NCBI GenBank assembly: GCA_002408085.1 | Contig: DHQL01000016.1 | Coordinates: forward strand, 48,740-112,739 | Source: Spirochaeta sp. UBA5339 | GTDB taxonomy: Bacteria > Spirochaetota > Spirochaetia > DSM-2461 | Direction of reading: 5' to 3' | DNA length: 64,000 nucleotides | Shown: positions 1-7,303 of the stretch, one piece after another | Layout: each line of letters starts with the position of its first letter | Position numbering within the stretch: position 1 is the stretch's first letter | Program-made: the position numbers and the translations under genes | The notes under the pieces: model-generated | What the model saw: only the letters and a program-made list of their open reading frames with translations | Told to the model about the DNA's origin: nothing | Databases searched by the model: none

Positions 1-463
1 TGGTATGGTCCGAGGAGTGACGGGGTTTTTCCTGAATCTGCCCGGCGGCGGTGGAGTACTCCTTGAAGAGCACCTTCAGCAAAGCCCTCACTGGGGTGCC
101 GTCGTTAAGGAACATGGTGAAGCGCTGTACCAGATCTTCCAGTACGCAGCGGAACTGCAGGTTCCCCCAGCTGAACATCAGCAGGGGGGGACGGTGCTGG
201 TCTGAGTTGACCATCATCAGTTCCTCGATCTTGTCGGTATACTCCCTGACATCGCTCTTCTCCTCGGAGGTGTCGAAGTAGAGCTCCATGGACAGGCGCT
301 TTCTCTCGCCGATGGTAAACTCCACAGCCGGAGAGTCCAGGCCGTTGATCTCATGCTCCTTCCAGGGAGTCTTCTTTTCGATGATGTACTCCTTGGGATT
401 GAAGAGGACCTGAAACTCCTCGTCGGTGTCCAGATTGATAATTACCGCTTTTTCCAGTGCCAT
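1..463 (-). CDS. CIS tube/LysM-type protein (Afp7-like), 3' end outside window
   Basis: The reading frame opens with ATG at 463-461, preceded by a strong AGGAGG-type site, and stays open to position 1, giving about 154 N-terminal residues. The visible part resembles the N-terminal tube-like domain of eCIS Afp7/Pvc7-family proteins (short motif FNPKEYIIEKKTPW near residue 21, then alternating beta strands and FLNDGTPVRALL). In that family this domain sits between spike and tube as a tube-initiating ring, and a LysM domain usually follows; the LysM part would be outside the window and is not seen. It lies 8 nt after the second tube gene in the same operon. The family call is by recognition only; the operon position fits well. 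Confidence 0.75.
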   Translation of the reverse strand, partial: MALEKAVIINLDTDEEFQVLFNPKEYIIEKKTPWKEHEINGLDSPAVEFTIGERKRLSMELYFDTSEEKSDVREYTDKIEELMMVNSDQHRPPLLMFSWGNLQFRCVLEDLVQRFTMFLNDGTPVRALLKVLFKEYSTAAGQIQEKPRHSSDHT

Positions 464-471
464 AGTTCCTC

Positions 472-912
472 CTATACCGCGGCCTCAAGGCCCTCGTGCA
501 TGATCTCGATCCGTTCTACGGCGCAGCCGTGAACCTGGTGTCCCAGCTGGGGACCCACCCAGCGGCAGGGAAGAGCCCGGTAGAAGTTCCACCTCATCAC
601 CTCTTCTCCGGCGGCGTTGTAGAGAATCACCGAACCGTCCTTGCGGGTCACGGGGTCTTCGGTGGCCACAGTCTCCTGGTACCAGTCGTAGATCTCGCTG
701 TTGTCGGTAATGCCCTTCTCCAGAACCAGATTGGGAAAACGGGTCCGTCCGATAAACTTGTGGGTTGTGGTGTTCAGACCGCCCTCTTCCACTTCGTACA
801 CATAGTTCTCGCTCTCCAGTCCCTCACAGCGGAAAAATTTCCCGCAGTTGATTCCATCGATCTCCACACCGAAATAGGTGGGCAGATAGGATTCGGTACT
901 GTTTTCACTCAT
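472..912 (-). CDS. Contractile tail tube protein, second copy (gp19/Hcp-like)
   Basis: A 146-residue protein of the phage gp19/T4-like tail tube family, which stacks as hexamer rings to form the rigid inner tube ejected by the contracting sheath. Visible support: the VEIDGINCGKFFRCEGLE opening strand motif, a central region with a W-Y pair (IYDWYQ) and a C-terminal strand ending in VERIEIMHEG, at the usual 140-150 residue length. It starts at ATG preceded by AGGAGG and overlaps the upstream sheath gene by 4 nt (ATGA), so tube and sheath are translationally coupled. It is clearly divergent from the other tube gene at 8684-9112, so this is a second paralogue and not a recent duplicate. Confidence 0.9.
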   Translation of the reverse strand: MSENSTESYLPTYFGVEIDGINCGKFFRCEGLESENYVYEVEEGGLNTTTHKFIGRTRFPNLVLEKGITDNSEIYDWYQETVATEDPVTRKDGSVILYNAAGEEVMRWNFYRALPCRWVGPQLGHQVHGCAVERIEIMHEGLEAAV

Positions 913-2468
913 GAGACAACCTCCTCATCAATAATCACATTGGTATGTTCTTTTTCCGCGTTCATGGTCACAACAATATATTCAGCGGGTTTTACCACGC
1001 AGAGTCCGATCTGAAGGGTCAGAATCCCGGCATCGATATTCTCCGGGGGATTGAGCTCCTCGTCGCAGCGGACAAAGAAAGCCTCGTTTGCCGTCTTTCC
1101 CGCCAGATAGCCCTTCCTCCACACATCTATCAGATAGGAGGTCACATGGCGGACCAGCTTTTTCTGAAGAGAGCTGTCATTGGGCTCGAAGACCGCCCAT
1201 GCCGTTCCCCGGCGTATAGCCGAGGCGAGGAAGGAGACGGTGCGCCGGACATTGATAAAACGCCATTCGGGATCTGATGATATAGTCCGGACGCCCCAGA
1301 TCTTTACTCCCCGGCCGGGGATCTTTTTAAAGGGGTTTATTCCCCTCTCATAGAGCTCCTCCATATGGACGGAGCTGAGGCTCCGGGAGAGGCCCACGGC
1401 ACCGTGGATAAAGCTGTTTCCCGGGGGATGAAAGCATCCCGAGTCCAGATCCATCTTTGATATGATCCCTGCCATGGCGCAGGAGGGAGGCAGGGAGAAG
1501 ACGCTGTTATCCGCGGGGTCCAGGATTTTCAGGGAGGGATAGTAGAGGGCGGCCTTCGAGGAGTCCAGAGAGTCCCTGTAGGCGATGGCCTCCGGGGGCT
1601 CCAGGGCCCCTGTCAGATCCAGCAGGGCGAAACGGCCCTCAAGGCGCTCTGCCTGGGAGATCAGGGCTTCATGAACCGACCGGATCTTCTTCAAAGCCCC
1701 GGAGATATTGGTACCGCAGCTGTCCATGAAGACCGCTGTGTCCGGCACGGCAAGCAGGTTCACCTCAGGTATGGCCTCGAGAATAGCCAGTCCCGTCTTG
1801 CGGGAGGGGCCCTTGTCGGTGCCTATAAAGTCTCCCGGGGTCAGACCGGCCAGACCGTCACGGCCGCCGGAGAGGTAGATATTGTTCAGCTCTGCCGGGT
1901 TCTCCCATAAGGCGGAAGACTCCATTTTGATCAATGCGGAGCGATTGTTTACCTTCTTGACAATATAGTCCTCATCCTCTTTGTTAAGTGAGAGATCGAG
2001 AAAGTCCTCCTGCACTCCCGGAACTCCGATGGAGAGGTTGGCCCTTATCTCCTTCGACGAGGGTCCGGCGGGGGTGAACCAGAGGTTGGCGCAGATCAGA
2101 TTACCCCAGGACCCCATGCTTAATGTACTTAACTTTGCAATGGTATTTCCATTTTTATCAGTAATGGGCAGTGATGAGCTGGCTGCGGCTCCCTCGCCCC
2201 TGGTATGGGCGGTACGGACCACATAACACTCCTTTCCGCCGTTCTGGAAGAAGGAGTAGACGCTGAAGGGAAGGTAGCCGGAGCTGTCGAATCCGCCGAA
2301 TACCTTGAGGAACTGGTTGAAGTCACGGAGCCGGACAGCCTCGTTGAGGGGGCCCTTCCGGGTAATGCCAACAAAGCCTCCCACAGGCCTCTCTTTGAGG
2401 CGGATTCTGTTGCTCTGAACAAGAGACTGTTTAAACTCTATCCCCGGAATCGCGGCCACTTTACTCAA
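909..2468 (-). CDS. Contractile tail sheath protein, long paralogue
   Basis: A 519-residue sheath protein. The family forms the outer helical tube that contracts and drives the inner tube into the target. Sheath hallmarks are seen at both ends: an N-terminal GFVGITRKGPLNEAVRL segment (VGF-x-G-x-A-x-KGP style) and a C-terminal block with GVKIWGVRTISSDPEWRFIN and the FVRCDEELNPPENIDAG motif, shared with the shorter sheath at 9133-10350. It carries about 115 extra residues between these ends compared with the shorter copy, probably a surface domain. The start is TTG at 2468, chosen because it overlaps the stop of the VWA gene as TTGA and keeps the conserved N-terminus; a GTG three codons later is the alternative. 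Confidence 0.95.
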   Translation of the reverse strand: MSKVAAIPGIEFKQSLVQSNRIRLKERPVGGFVGITRKGPLNEAVRLRDFNQFLKVFGGFDSSGYLPFSVYSFFQNGGKECYVVRTAHTRGEGAAASSSLPITDKNGNTIAKLSTLSMGSWGNLICANLWFTPAGPSSKEIRANLSIGVPGVQEDFLDLSLNKEDEDYIVKKVNNRSALIKMESSALWENPAELNNIYLSGGRDGLAGLTPGDFIGTDKGPSRKTGLAILEAIPEVNLLAVPDTAVFMDSCGTNISGALKKIRSVHEALISQAERLEGRFALLDLTGALEPPEAIAYRDSLDSSKAALYYPSLKILDPADNSVFSLPPSCAMAGIISKMDLDSGCFHPPGNSFIHGAVGLSRSLSSVHMEELYERGINPFKKIPGRGVKIWGVRTISSDPEWRFINVRRTVSFLASAIRRGTAWAVFEPNDSSLQKKLVRHVTSYLIDVWRKGYLAGKTANEAFFVRCDEELNPPENIDAGILTLQIGLCVVKPAEYIVVTMNAEKEHTNVIIDEEVVS

Positions 2469-3640
2469 CTCTCCTCACTCTTTTTCCGCTTCTTCTTTGG
2501 AGGAAGATAGCGGCAGAAGGGACAGAATTCCCAGTCATCCTTCATACGGCGCTTGCACTCGGGGCAGCGTCGTTTCGAAATTCCCAGACTCTTGCGCAGT
2601 CTCATCCGACCCAGAATCATCAGCAGGATCAGGATCAGGATCACAACCACCGCGCCGATTAGGATGGCGATCTTCATCCACAGGGGAAAGGGAGTCTTAT
2701 AGGCCAGGAAGTTCCTGAAGGACTGGGCGCTCTGGTTCTTGTTGTCCACCTGCACCATCAGCTGGTGGAAGGAGTCGTCGGCGGAGACCCCGCGAACCTT
2801 GAACTGCAGCACATAGGCGGTAAGGATCTGTTCACTCAGGAGGTCCAGATTGCTGTCCAGCTCTGTGGGACTGGATGCAAAGCGGTAAAATCCGCCGCTC
2901 TGGTTTGACAGGTCGTTGAGCAGAGTCAAAGAGGCGCTGCTCAGGGTTCTCAGGCCCACGGAGTAGACGGGGATGCCGTCTCTGTTAAGGACTTCAAGGG
3001 TCTGGTCCAGGGAGTAGCGGCTCTCCTGGTCACGGCCGTCGGAGATGAGGATAAAGACAACCCTGTCCCCCGGGGGGATGGTCAGCAGCTCCTTGTCCTT
3101 CTCAACCTTCCGGGCCACATTGACCACGGAATCGTAGATCTTCACGGGACTCTCTGACACCTCGATTCCTCTGACTACATCCTCGGGGATCTCGGTGGAC
3201 CGGGCATAGGAGAAGAGCTCGTTCAGCTTGTCCCCCGCCAGATAGGCGGAGACAGTGTCCGAGTCCCTCATATGCTCGGCAAAGGCCAGAACCCCCTCTT
3301 TCTGGGCCGCCAGAGGGGGGCCGTCCATCAGACCCGAAGCGGAGAGGAGAAAGACGTAGTGTACCGGTTCCTCAAGGTACTTGAAGGGATCCACCCGGAC
3401 AGAGTCAACGGGATCTTCGGTGTCCACCTTGACGGTGAAGTTTCCCTTAACCATGCTGAGGTTTGGCTCCCCGGCCTTGTTCTCAACTGAGACATAGACC
3501 TTGAGGTTGGGATAGCCTCCCGACTGGATACGGCTGATTCTGACGGAGAGGTCACTCTCCTGGAGAGCATCCTGGGCGGGAATAATCAAGGCTGCAGCCA
3601 GAAACAGTAAAGCTGCTAAATATAATCTGCGGGGTCCCAT
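2465..3640 (-). CDS. Membrane-anchored VWA-domain protein with C-terminal zinc ribbon
   Basis: About 391 residues from ATG 3640, which has AAAGGA at good spacing; an ATG 24 nt upstream is less well placed. Order of parts: cleavable or anchoring signal peptide (about 1-23), a beta-rich segment, a von Willebrand A domain (roughly 75-285), one strongly hydrophobic transmembrane helix (about 319-343), then a basic tail with a double CxxC zinc ribbon (CPECKRR...CPFC, about 359-376). The MIDAS loop is degraded: the first Asp of DxSxS is replaced (LSASG), while ISDGRD is retained. Topology would put the VWA domain in the periplasm and the ribbon in the cytoplasm. It follows the FHA gene by 11 nt and overlaps the second sheath gene. 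VWA proteins of this type are not standard CIS parts; I infer an adaptor or anchoring role. Confidence 0.8.
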   Translation of the reverse strand: MGPRRLYLAALLFLAAALIIPAQDALQESDLSVRISRIQSGGYPNLKVYVSVENKAGEPNLSMVKGNFTVKVDTEDPVDSVRVDPFKYLEEPVHYVFLLSASGLMDGPPLAAQKEGVLAFAEHMRDSDTVSAYLAGDKLNELFSYARSTEIPEDVVRGIEVSESPVKIYDSVVNVARKVEKDKELLTIPPGDRVVFILISDGRDQESRYSLDQTLEVLNRDGIPVYSVGLRTLSSASLTLLNDLSNQSGGFYRFASSPTELDSNLDLLSEQILTAYVLQFKVRGVSADDSFHQLMVQVDNKNQSAQSFRNFLAYKTPFPLWMKIAILIGAVVVILILILLMILGRMRLRKSLGISKRRCPECKRRMKDDWEFCPFCRYLPPKKKRKKSEES

Positions 3641-3651
3641 AAAAAATCCTT

Positions 3652-4023
3652 TCAGTATATGCATTTGAATTTAAACTCCAGATCTCCCAGGGTGAGAAGG
3701 TCGCCGTCGATAATGTCCTGTACCGATTCATTCCGGTTGACCAGGATTCTTCCGCCTGAACCGCTGTTATGGATCATAATGCCGTCGGATGAGGCGGTCA
3801 GAGTCGCGTGGTGGCGCTTTACCGAATCAAGGAGAATCCGCACATCACAGTCCACTCCCCGGCCGATCATGTTCTTTCCTTCCCTTATGGCATAGACACT
3901 CTTTGTTCTGTTGTTCTCCGAGTAGACCAGCCATCCCACTATGGGAGTAATGCAGACCGGGCATACACGCCAGGAGGGGTCCATAAGATGTCCTTCCCTG
4001 CAGAATTTTCTTCCAAATAGCAT
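3652..4023 (-). CDS. Small FHA-domain protein with N-terminal zinc-finger-like motif
   Basis: A 123-residue protein. Residues 8-24 hold a Cys-x-x-x-His...Cys-x-x-Cys cluster (CREGH and CPVC), and residues about 46-120 form a forkhead-associated domain with IGRGVDCDVRI followed by the S-x-x-H-type core (VKRHHATL) and an N-x-S/G loop. FHA domains bind phosphothreonine peptides. No signal peptide or membrane segment is seen, so it should be cytoplasmic. In type VI secretion, FHA proteins (Fha1/TagH) take part in threonine-phosphorylation control of firing; whether that applies here is inference, and no kinase or phosphatase gene lies in the window. It sits between the fibre/TssK-like gene and the VWA gene, which also ends in a zinc ribbon. 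Confidence 0.85.
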   Translation of the reverse strand: MLFGRKFCREGHLMDPSWRVCPVCITPIVGWLVYSENNRTKSVYAIREGKNMIGRGVDCDVRILLDSVKRHHATLTASSDGIMIHNSGSGGRILVNRNESVQDIIDGDLLTLGDLEFKFKCIY

Positions 4024-4046
4024 ATTTTCCTACCTCTCCGGTGTAA

Positions 4047-5588
4047 TTATATTTTCTGATAGATCCAGATTCGTCCGAAGTTGTCCCGTCCCTGATCCTC
4101 CATGGTCATATTCACAGTCAGGGAGTACTTGTCTATATAGTCCTCATGGAACTGAACACTCAGATTCCTCCAGCGGTGGCGTGAGTCGGGAACATCCACC
4201 TTAAGCACTTTTTTGGTGTTTCCCAGATCCACACTGACCCGGTAGTTTCCGTGGATCACGTCGGTTCTCCGGATAATAAGCAGGTCCCGCTTCTTGATGA
4301 TGTTCTTGACATTGAACCGGACCGTACCCCCCAGATAACGCTTGACCGTATCCCGGACTATCTTTCCATCGGGATAGCTCAGGGCGATATTGGTTGTCTG
4401 CACATCGGTGGTGTCGATAAACTCCAGCTTGTGGGCCTCGGTGCTCTCCCTGTCTCTGAGGTCTATAAAATCCACCAGGGTGTAGCGTTCGTCCTCCAGA
4501 AGGAGAATCCGTGAGAGATCCTCGCTCATCAGAGAGAGGTCGGTACTGGTGATCTTCTTTGTGATAAAGAGGTTCTGATACCCCTCGGAGATCTTCTCCA
4601 TGCATTTAAGAATCACATCCAGGGTCTCATAGGTATCGTCGAAGGACTTGATCCTGTCACCCATCTCAAAGACGTTCCGTTTGACCAGCTCAAAGTTTTC
4701 GGTGGTGGAGATGGTCCTCTTCCCCTTGTTTCTCTCGTACTCCAGAATCTCCTGGACAATCTGATTGTTGATATCGAAGAGGGGGTAGATAATATTGACG
4801 ATGTCGTTGAAGCTGACATCCCCGCACTGCAGCAGCATCCGGGCGGTAAGGGAGATGGTCTGAAGCTCCCGGAACCCCGGCAGCTCGAGCATATCGTAGG
4901 CCACCTGGGCGATATTGCGGCTCTTGTTCAGCAGGGTGATCAGAAACTCGCTCAAGTAGGGGGAAAGCCCCCGCTTGAAGGTTCTGACCCAGGGAACAAA
5001 GCGGAAGTCCAGGGCATTGGGTCCGGGGTTGGCAAAGTCTCCGGCATCGGTGACAGAAACTTCTTCCCCCTCCTCTCCCTCCTCAAGGGAGACCCTGCCC
5101 AGCTCGATCACATGACGACTGGCATCCAGGGTGTTGGACACCTCAAGCTTGGCGGTCTCCACCTTGCTCATATAACCCTGGTAGTCGGGGTTCTCGTCGT
5201 TCTGGAAGAAGTCCTCCATCACCTCGTTGAACCGGACGGTGATATACACCGTGGCGGGGAGCTTGTACTTTCTCACATCCAGTGTCAGGGCCTGCGGTTC
5301 GTAGAGAAAGATCGCCCGTCCCTGGTTGTCGATGGCGGCTCCGGGATGAACGATCAGGGCGGCCACGCCGCCTGTTCCCTTGAGTCTCTGGATGGCAAAG
5401 TTCTCCATCACCCCCGGCAGAACGCCGTATCCGTGAAAAACGGTGTTGTAGAAGGATTCCTTGTTGTAGTGGTAGTCCTGAATACCGTTCCAGAAACGGG
5501 GTGAGGCCATCAGGCCGTTAAAGAAGTTGGCCCGTTTAAACTGTTCAATCTCTCTGATAATCTTTCTGTCTTCCATACTTTTTATCAT
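4047..5588 (-). CDS. CIS baseplate-associated protein, fibre-like N-terminus and TssK-like layout
   Basis: A 513-residue cytoplasmic protein that I do not recognise as a named family with certainty. The N-terminal part (about 15-120) has the FFNGLMASPRFW...FHGYGVLPG pattern and a HPGAAIDNQGRAIFL strand seen in phage/CIS fibre-attachment and wedge-associated proteins. Residues about 215-345 look all-helical (LITLLNKSRNIAQVAYDM, then TARMLLQCGDVSFNDI), and residues about 375-513 look beta-rich. This three-part order (shell, helical bundle, C-terminal head) matches T6SS TssK, which ties the baseplate to the membrane complex; that match is architectural inference only. The alternative is a tail-fibre or DUF-type wedge protein. 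Start at ATG 5588; ATG 5576 is also possible. It follows the gpI-like gene by 6 nt. Confidence 0.5.
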   Translation of the reverse strand: MIKSMEDRKIIREIEQFKRANFFNGLMASPRFWNGIQDYHYNKESFYNTVFHGYGVLPGVMENFAIQRLKGTGGVAALIVHPGAAIDNQGRAIFLYEPQALTLDVRKYKLPATVYITVRFNEVMEDFFQNDENPDYQGYMSKVETAKLEVSNTLDASRHVIELGRVSLEEGEEGEEVSVTDAGDFANPGPNALDFRFVPWVRTFKRGLSPYLSEFLITLLNKSRNIAQVAYDMLELPGFRELQTISLTARMLLQCGDVSFNDIVNIIYPLFDINNQIVQEILEYERNKGKRTISTTENFELVKRNVFEMGDRIKSFDDTYETLDVILKCMEKISEGYQNLFITKKITSTDLSLMSEDLSRILLLEDERYTLVDFIDLRDRESTEAHKLEFIDTTDVQTTNIALSYPDGKIVRDTVKRYLGGTVRFNVKNIIKKRDLLIIRRTDVIHGNYRVSVDLGNTKKVLKVDVPDSRHRWRNLSVQFHEDYIDKYSLTVNMTMEDQGRDNFGRIWIYQKI

Positions 5589-5594
5589 TACCCC

Positions 5595-6392
5595 TTAAAG
5601 AAGCTGGTCCTCCCCTATGAGAATGCCCTTTTGTTTTTTCATCTCCCTCTGTTCAAAGGATATGTAGAACATGGCGTGAGCCGGTTTCTCCTGATCGATA
5701 ATCGAGGCGATCCGGCTCTTTTCGGCCCTGTTGAAGTAGTCGATCTCCACGGGAAAGTGGACGATAAAGAAGGGGATGTTCCCGGCCATCTGGTTGCGGA
5801 TCACCTCATTGACGCTCTTCTCGCCCAGAATAACAAAGTCATCCCGGGGAAAATCGTTCTCGTGTATTCTCGGCTCCACCCCCATGGTTATGGTCAGATA
5901 CATCCTCAGGCCCTTGACGGTTCCCCGCCAGTTGAAGAGGCTCAGTCCCTTCTGGAGCAGGGCCCGGATGGTCTCCTCTTCCAGCTGGGTCCCCTGGTTG
6001 TTCATGCCGAACCAGCCGGCGATCCAGTGGAGAAACTCCTTCGGCGCCAGCTGGGGAGTGTGGTACTCGTGGAGCCGGTCCAGTATCCTGATCTGCTCGT
6101 ACTGCATATGCTGGCAGATCCAGAGAAACTGCTCCAGAAAGTCATTCTCCTGATAGATCGAGGGCAGATGGGCCACGGGATTCTTTCCCGCCAGAATCAG
6201 ATCAAAGGCCCCGGACTCTCCGGATTTCTCCCTGGCCTCGAGGACCGTAAAGCGCTTTCTTTCGGAGCTTCTGTAGTGATAGGAGGCCACACGTCCGCCC
6301 ATTTCGCCTATAAAGCGCTCTGCCCGGTGGATATCGAGGCCCACCAGGTCAGCGGGATTCCATCTGTACTCAGACCCATCTTCTGACAACAA
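5595..6392 (-). CDS. Phage tail protein I (gpI)-like baseplate wedge protein
   Basis: A 265-residue protein of the phage tail protein I / TIGR02242-like group, a baseplate wedge component that pairs with the J-like protein. Supporting motifs: HLPSIYQENDFLEQFLWI, followed by ILDRLHEYHTP, the FLHWIAGWFGM block and the RGTVKGLRMYLTI helix, all typical of this family and in the right order, beginning near residue 72. The first 70 residues form an extra N-terminal domain. It overlaps DUF1257 by 23 nt and is followed closely by the fibre/TssK-like gene. In eCIS terms it may provide what the Afp12-type wedge provides; exact equivalence was not tested. Confidence 0.82.
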   Translation of the reverse strand: MLSEDGSEYRWNPADLVGLDIHRAERFIGEMGGRVASYHYRSSERKRFTVLEAREKSGESGAFDLILAGKNPVAHLPSIYQENDFLEQFLWICQHMQYEQIRILDRLHEYHTPQLAPKEFLHWIAGWFGMNNQGTQLEEETIRALLQKGLSLFNWRGTVKGLRMYLTITMGVEPRIHENDFPRDDFVILGEKSVNEVIRNQMAGNIPFFIVHFPVEIDYFNRAEKSRIASIIDQEKPAHAMFYISFEQREMKKQKGILIGEDQLL

Positions 6393-6771
6393 TGTGCAGA
6401 TTCTCCTTACTGTCCTGTTCTTCGGTGACCACCGTGTAGCCGTCTGACTGTATTTTGTCCATCACAGTCTCGTAGGCGTACTGTTTGTTGATCTCCTCGA
6501 GTATCTCCTTCTGCTTCCGCTGGGTGTAGGTCTCTACACCCCACCAGTCGGCGGAGAGTTCTATACCCTCCTCTGTCCGGTTTACGGCGATGCCGTAGGG
6601 ACCTTCCAGTTTGATCTCCATATCCGCTTCGATGGTCTCCTTGTCCCAGGCCTTTACCTGAAGCTTCTGAGTGCCCTCGGCGCACTGAAACTCATAGCCA
6701 AGGGCTGTGAGAGCCTTCTGCAGGAGGGTCATATCCTGTATTTTTGTCTCTACCGTTGTTATATGGGACAC
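6370..6771 (-). CDS. DUF1257 (Ycf35-like) protein
   Basis: A 133-residue protein from a GTG start at 6771-6769. That start is chosen because AAGGAG lies 6 nt upstream, it follows the lipoprotein stop by 10 nt, and it gives the family's conserved opening, SHITTVETKIQDMTLLQKAL (family consensus SHFTTVKTKIRD). Starting further upstream would overlap the previous gene. DUF1257/Ycf35 proteins are known from cyanobacteria, plastids and scattered bacteria, usually beside small DUF2997 or AAA-type partners; their biochemical role is not established. No DUF2997 is seen here. Its placement between the envelope lipoprotein and the baseplate gene in a CIS operon is unusual and suggests an assembly or regulatory role, which is inference. 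Confidence 0.8.
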   Translation of the reverse strand: MSHITTVETKIQDMTLLQKALTALGYEFQCAEGTQKLQVKAWDKETIEADMEIKLEGPYGIAVNRTEEGIELSADWWGVETYTQRKQKEILEEINKQYAYETVMDKIQSDGYTVVTEEQDSKENLHIVVRRWV

Positions 6772-6781
6772 AGCACTCTCC

Positions 6782-7303
6782 TTAACGTATCTGAATCTGT
6801 ACCAGGGCCGAACGGTCAATGATGTAGTTCAGGGTGGTAATCTCAGCCTTGTAGATATCTCCGTACTGCTCCTGAATCCGGAACTCACCGGCCTTCTCGG
6901 AGTAGTTGGTGTCGGAGTATATATTTCCCGTCATACCCGACTCGGGACCGTACATTTCAGGCAGATTGAGAAGCTCCTCCTCGGTCACATCAACATCCAC
7001 CTCGGGGATCGGTCCGATAACAAGGTCTCCGTTGAATCTGAGGTAGAGAAAGGACTGAACCCCCTGCACCACCTCAACCTCCATAACCCGTCCCTGCATA
7101 TAGAGGGGCACCACGGGAAGGGGTTTCTCTTCAACAACCTCCTCGACGACCACCGCCACAGCCACCACAGGAGGGGCCTCAACCTGATCCAGTACAAGGC
7201 GTTCAACCGGCTCTGGTTCTACCGCTTCGGGGGCTGAGGCACAGGAGGCCAGCAGGGCCGCCGCGGCAAAGAGGAGACTACTCCTGAAAAATTGATTCCG
7301 CAT
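6782..7303 (-). CDS. CIS-operon outer-envelope lipoprotein
   Basis: A 173-residue lipoprotein starting at ATG 7303 (AAGGAGAGGG about 9 nt upstream), which gives a clean signal peptide ending in the lipobox LLASC at about residues 17-21. A Pro/Glu/Val-rich low-complexity linker (about 25-62) follows, then a compact beta-rich domain with motifs such as YMQGRVMEVEVVQG and FNGDLVIGPIPE. A longer in-frame start exists upstream, but it would bury the signal peptide behind about 50 basic residues, so I reject it. The gene overlaps the exported 447-residue gene by 26 nt. I do not recognise the C-terminal domain. Together with the neighbouring exported and VWA proteins it points to an envelope-attached part of the injection machine. 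Confidence 0.8.
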   Translation of the reverse strand: MRNQFFRSSLLFAAAALLASCASAPEAVEPEPVERLVLDQVEAPPVVAVAVVVEEVVEEKPLPVVPLYMQGRVMEVEVVQGVQSFLYLRFNGDLVIGPIPEVDVDVTEEELLNLPEMYGPESGMTGNIYSDTNYSEKAGEFRIQEQYGDIYKAEITTLNYIIDRSALVQIQIR

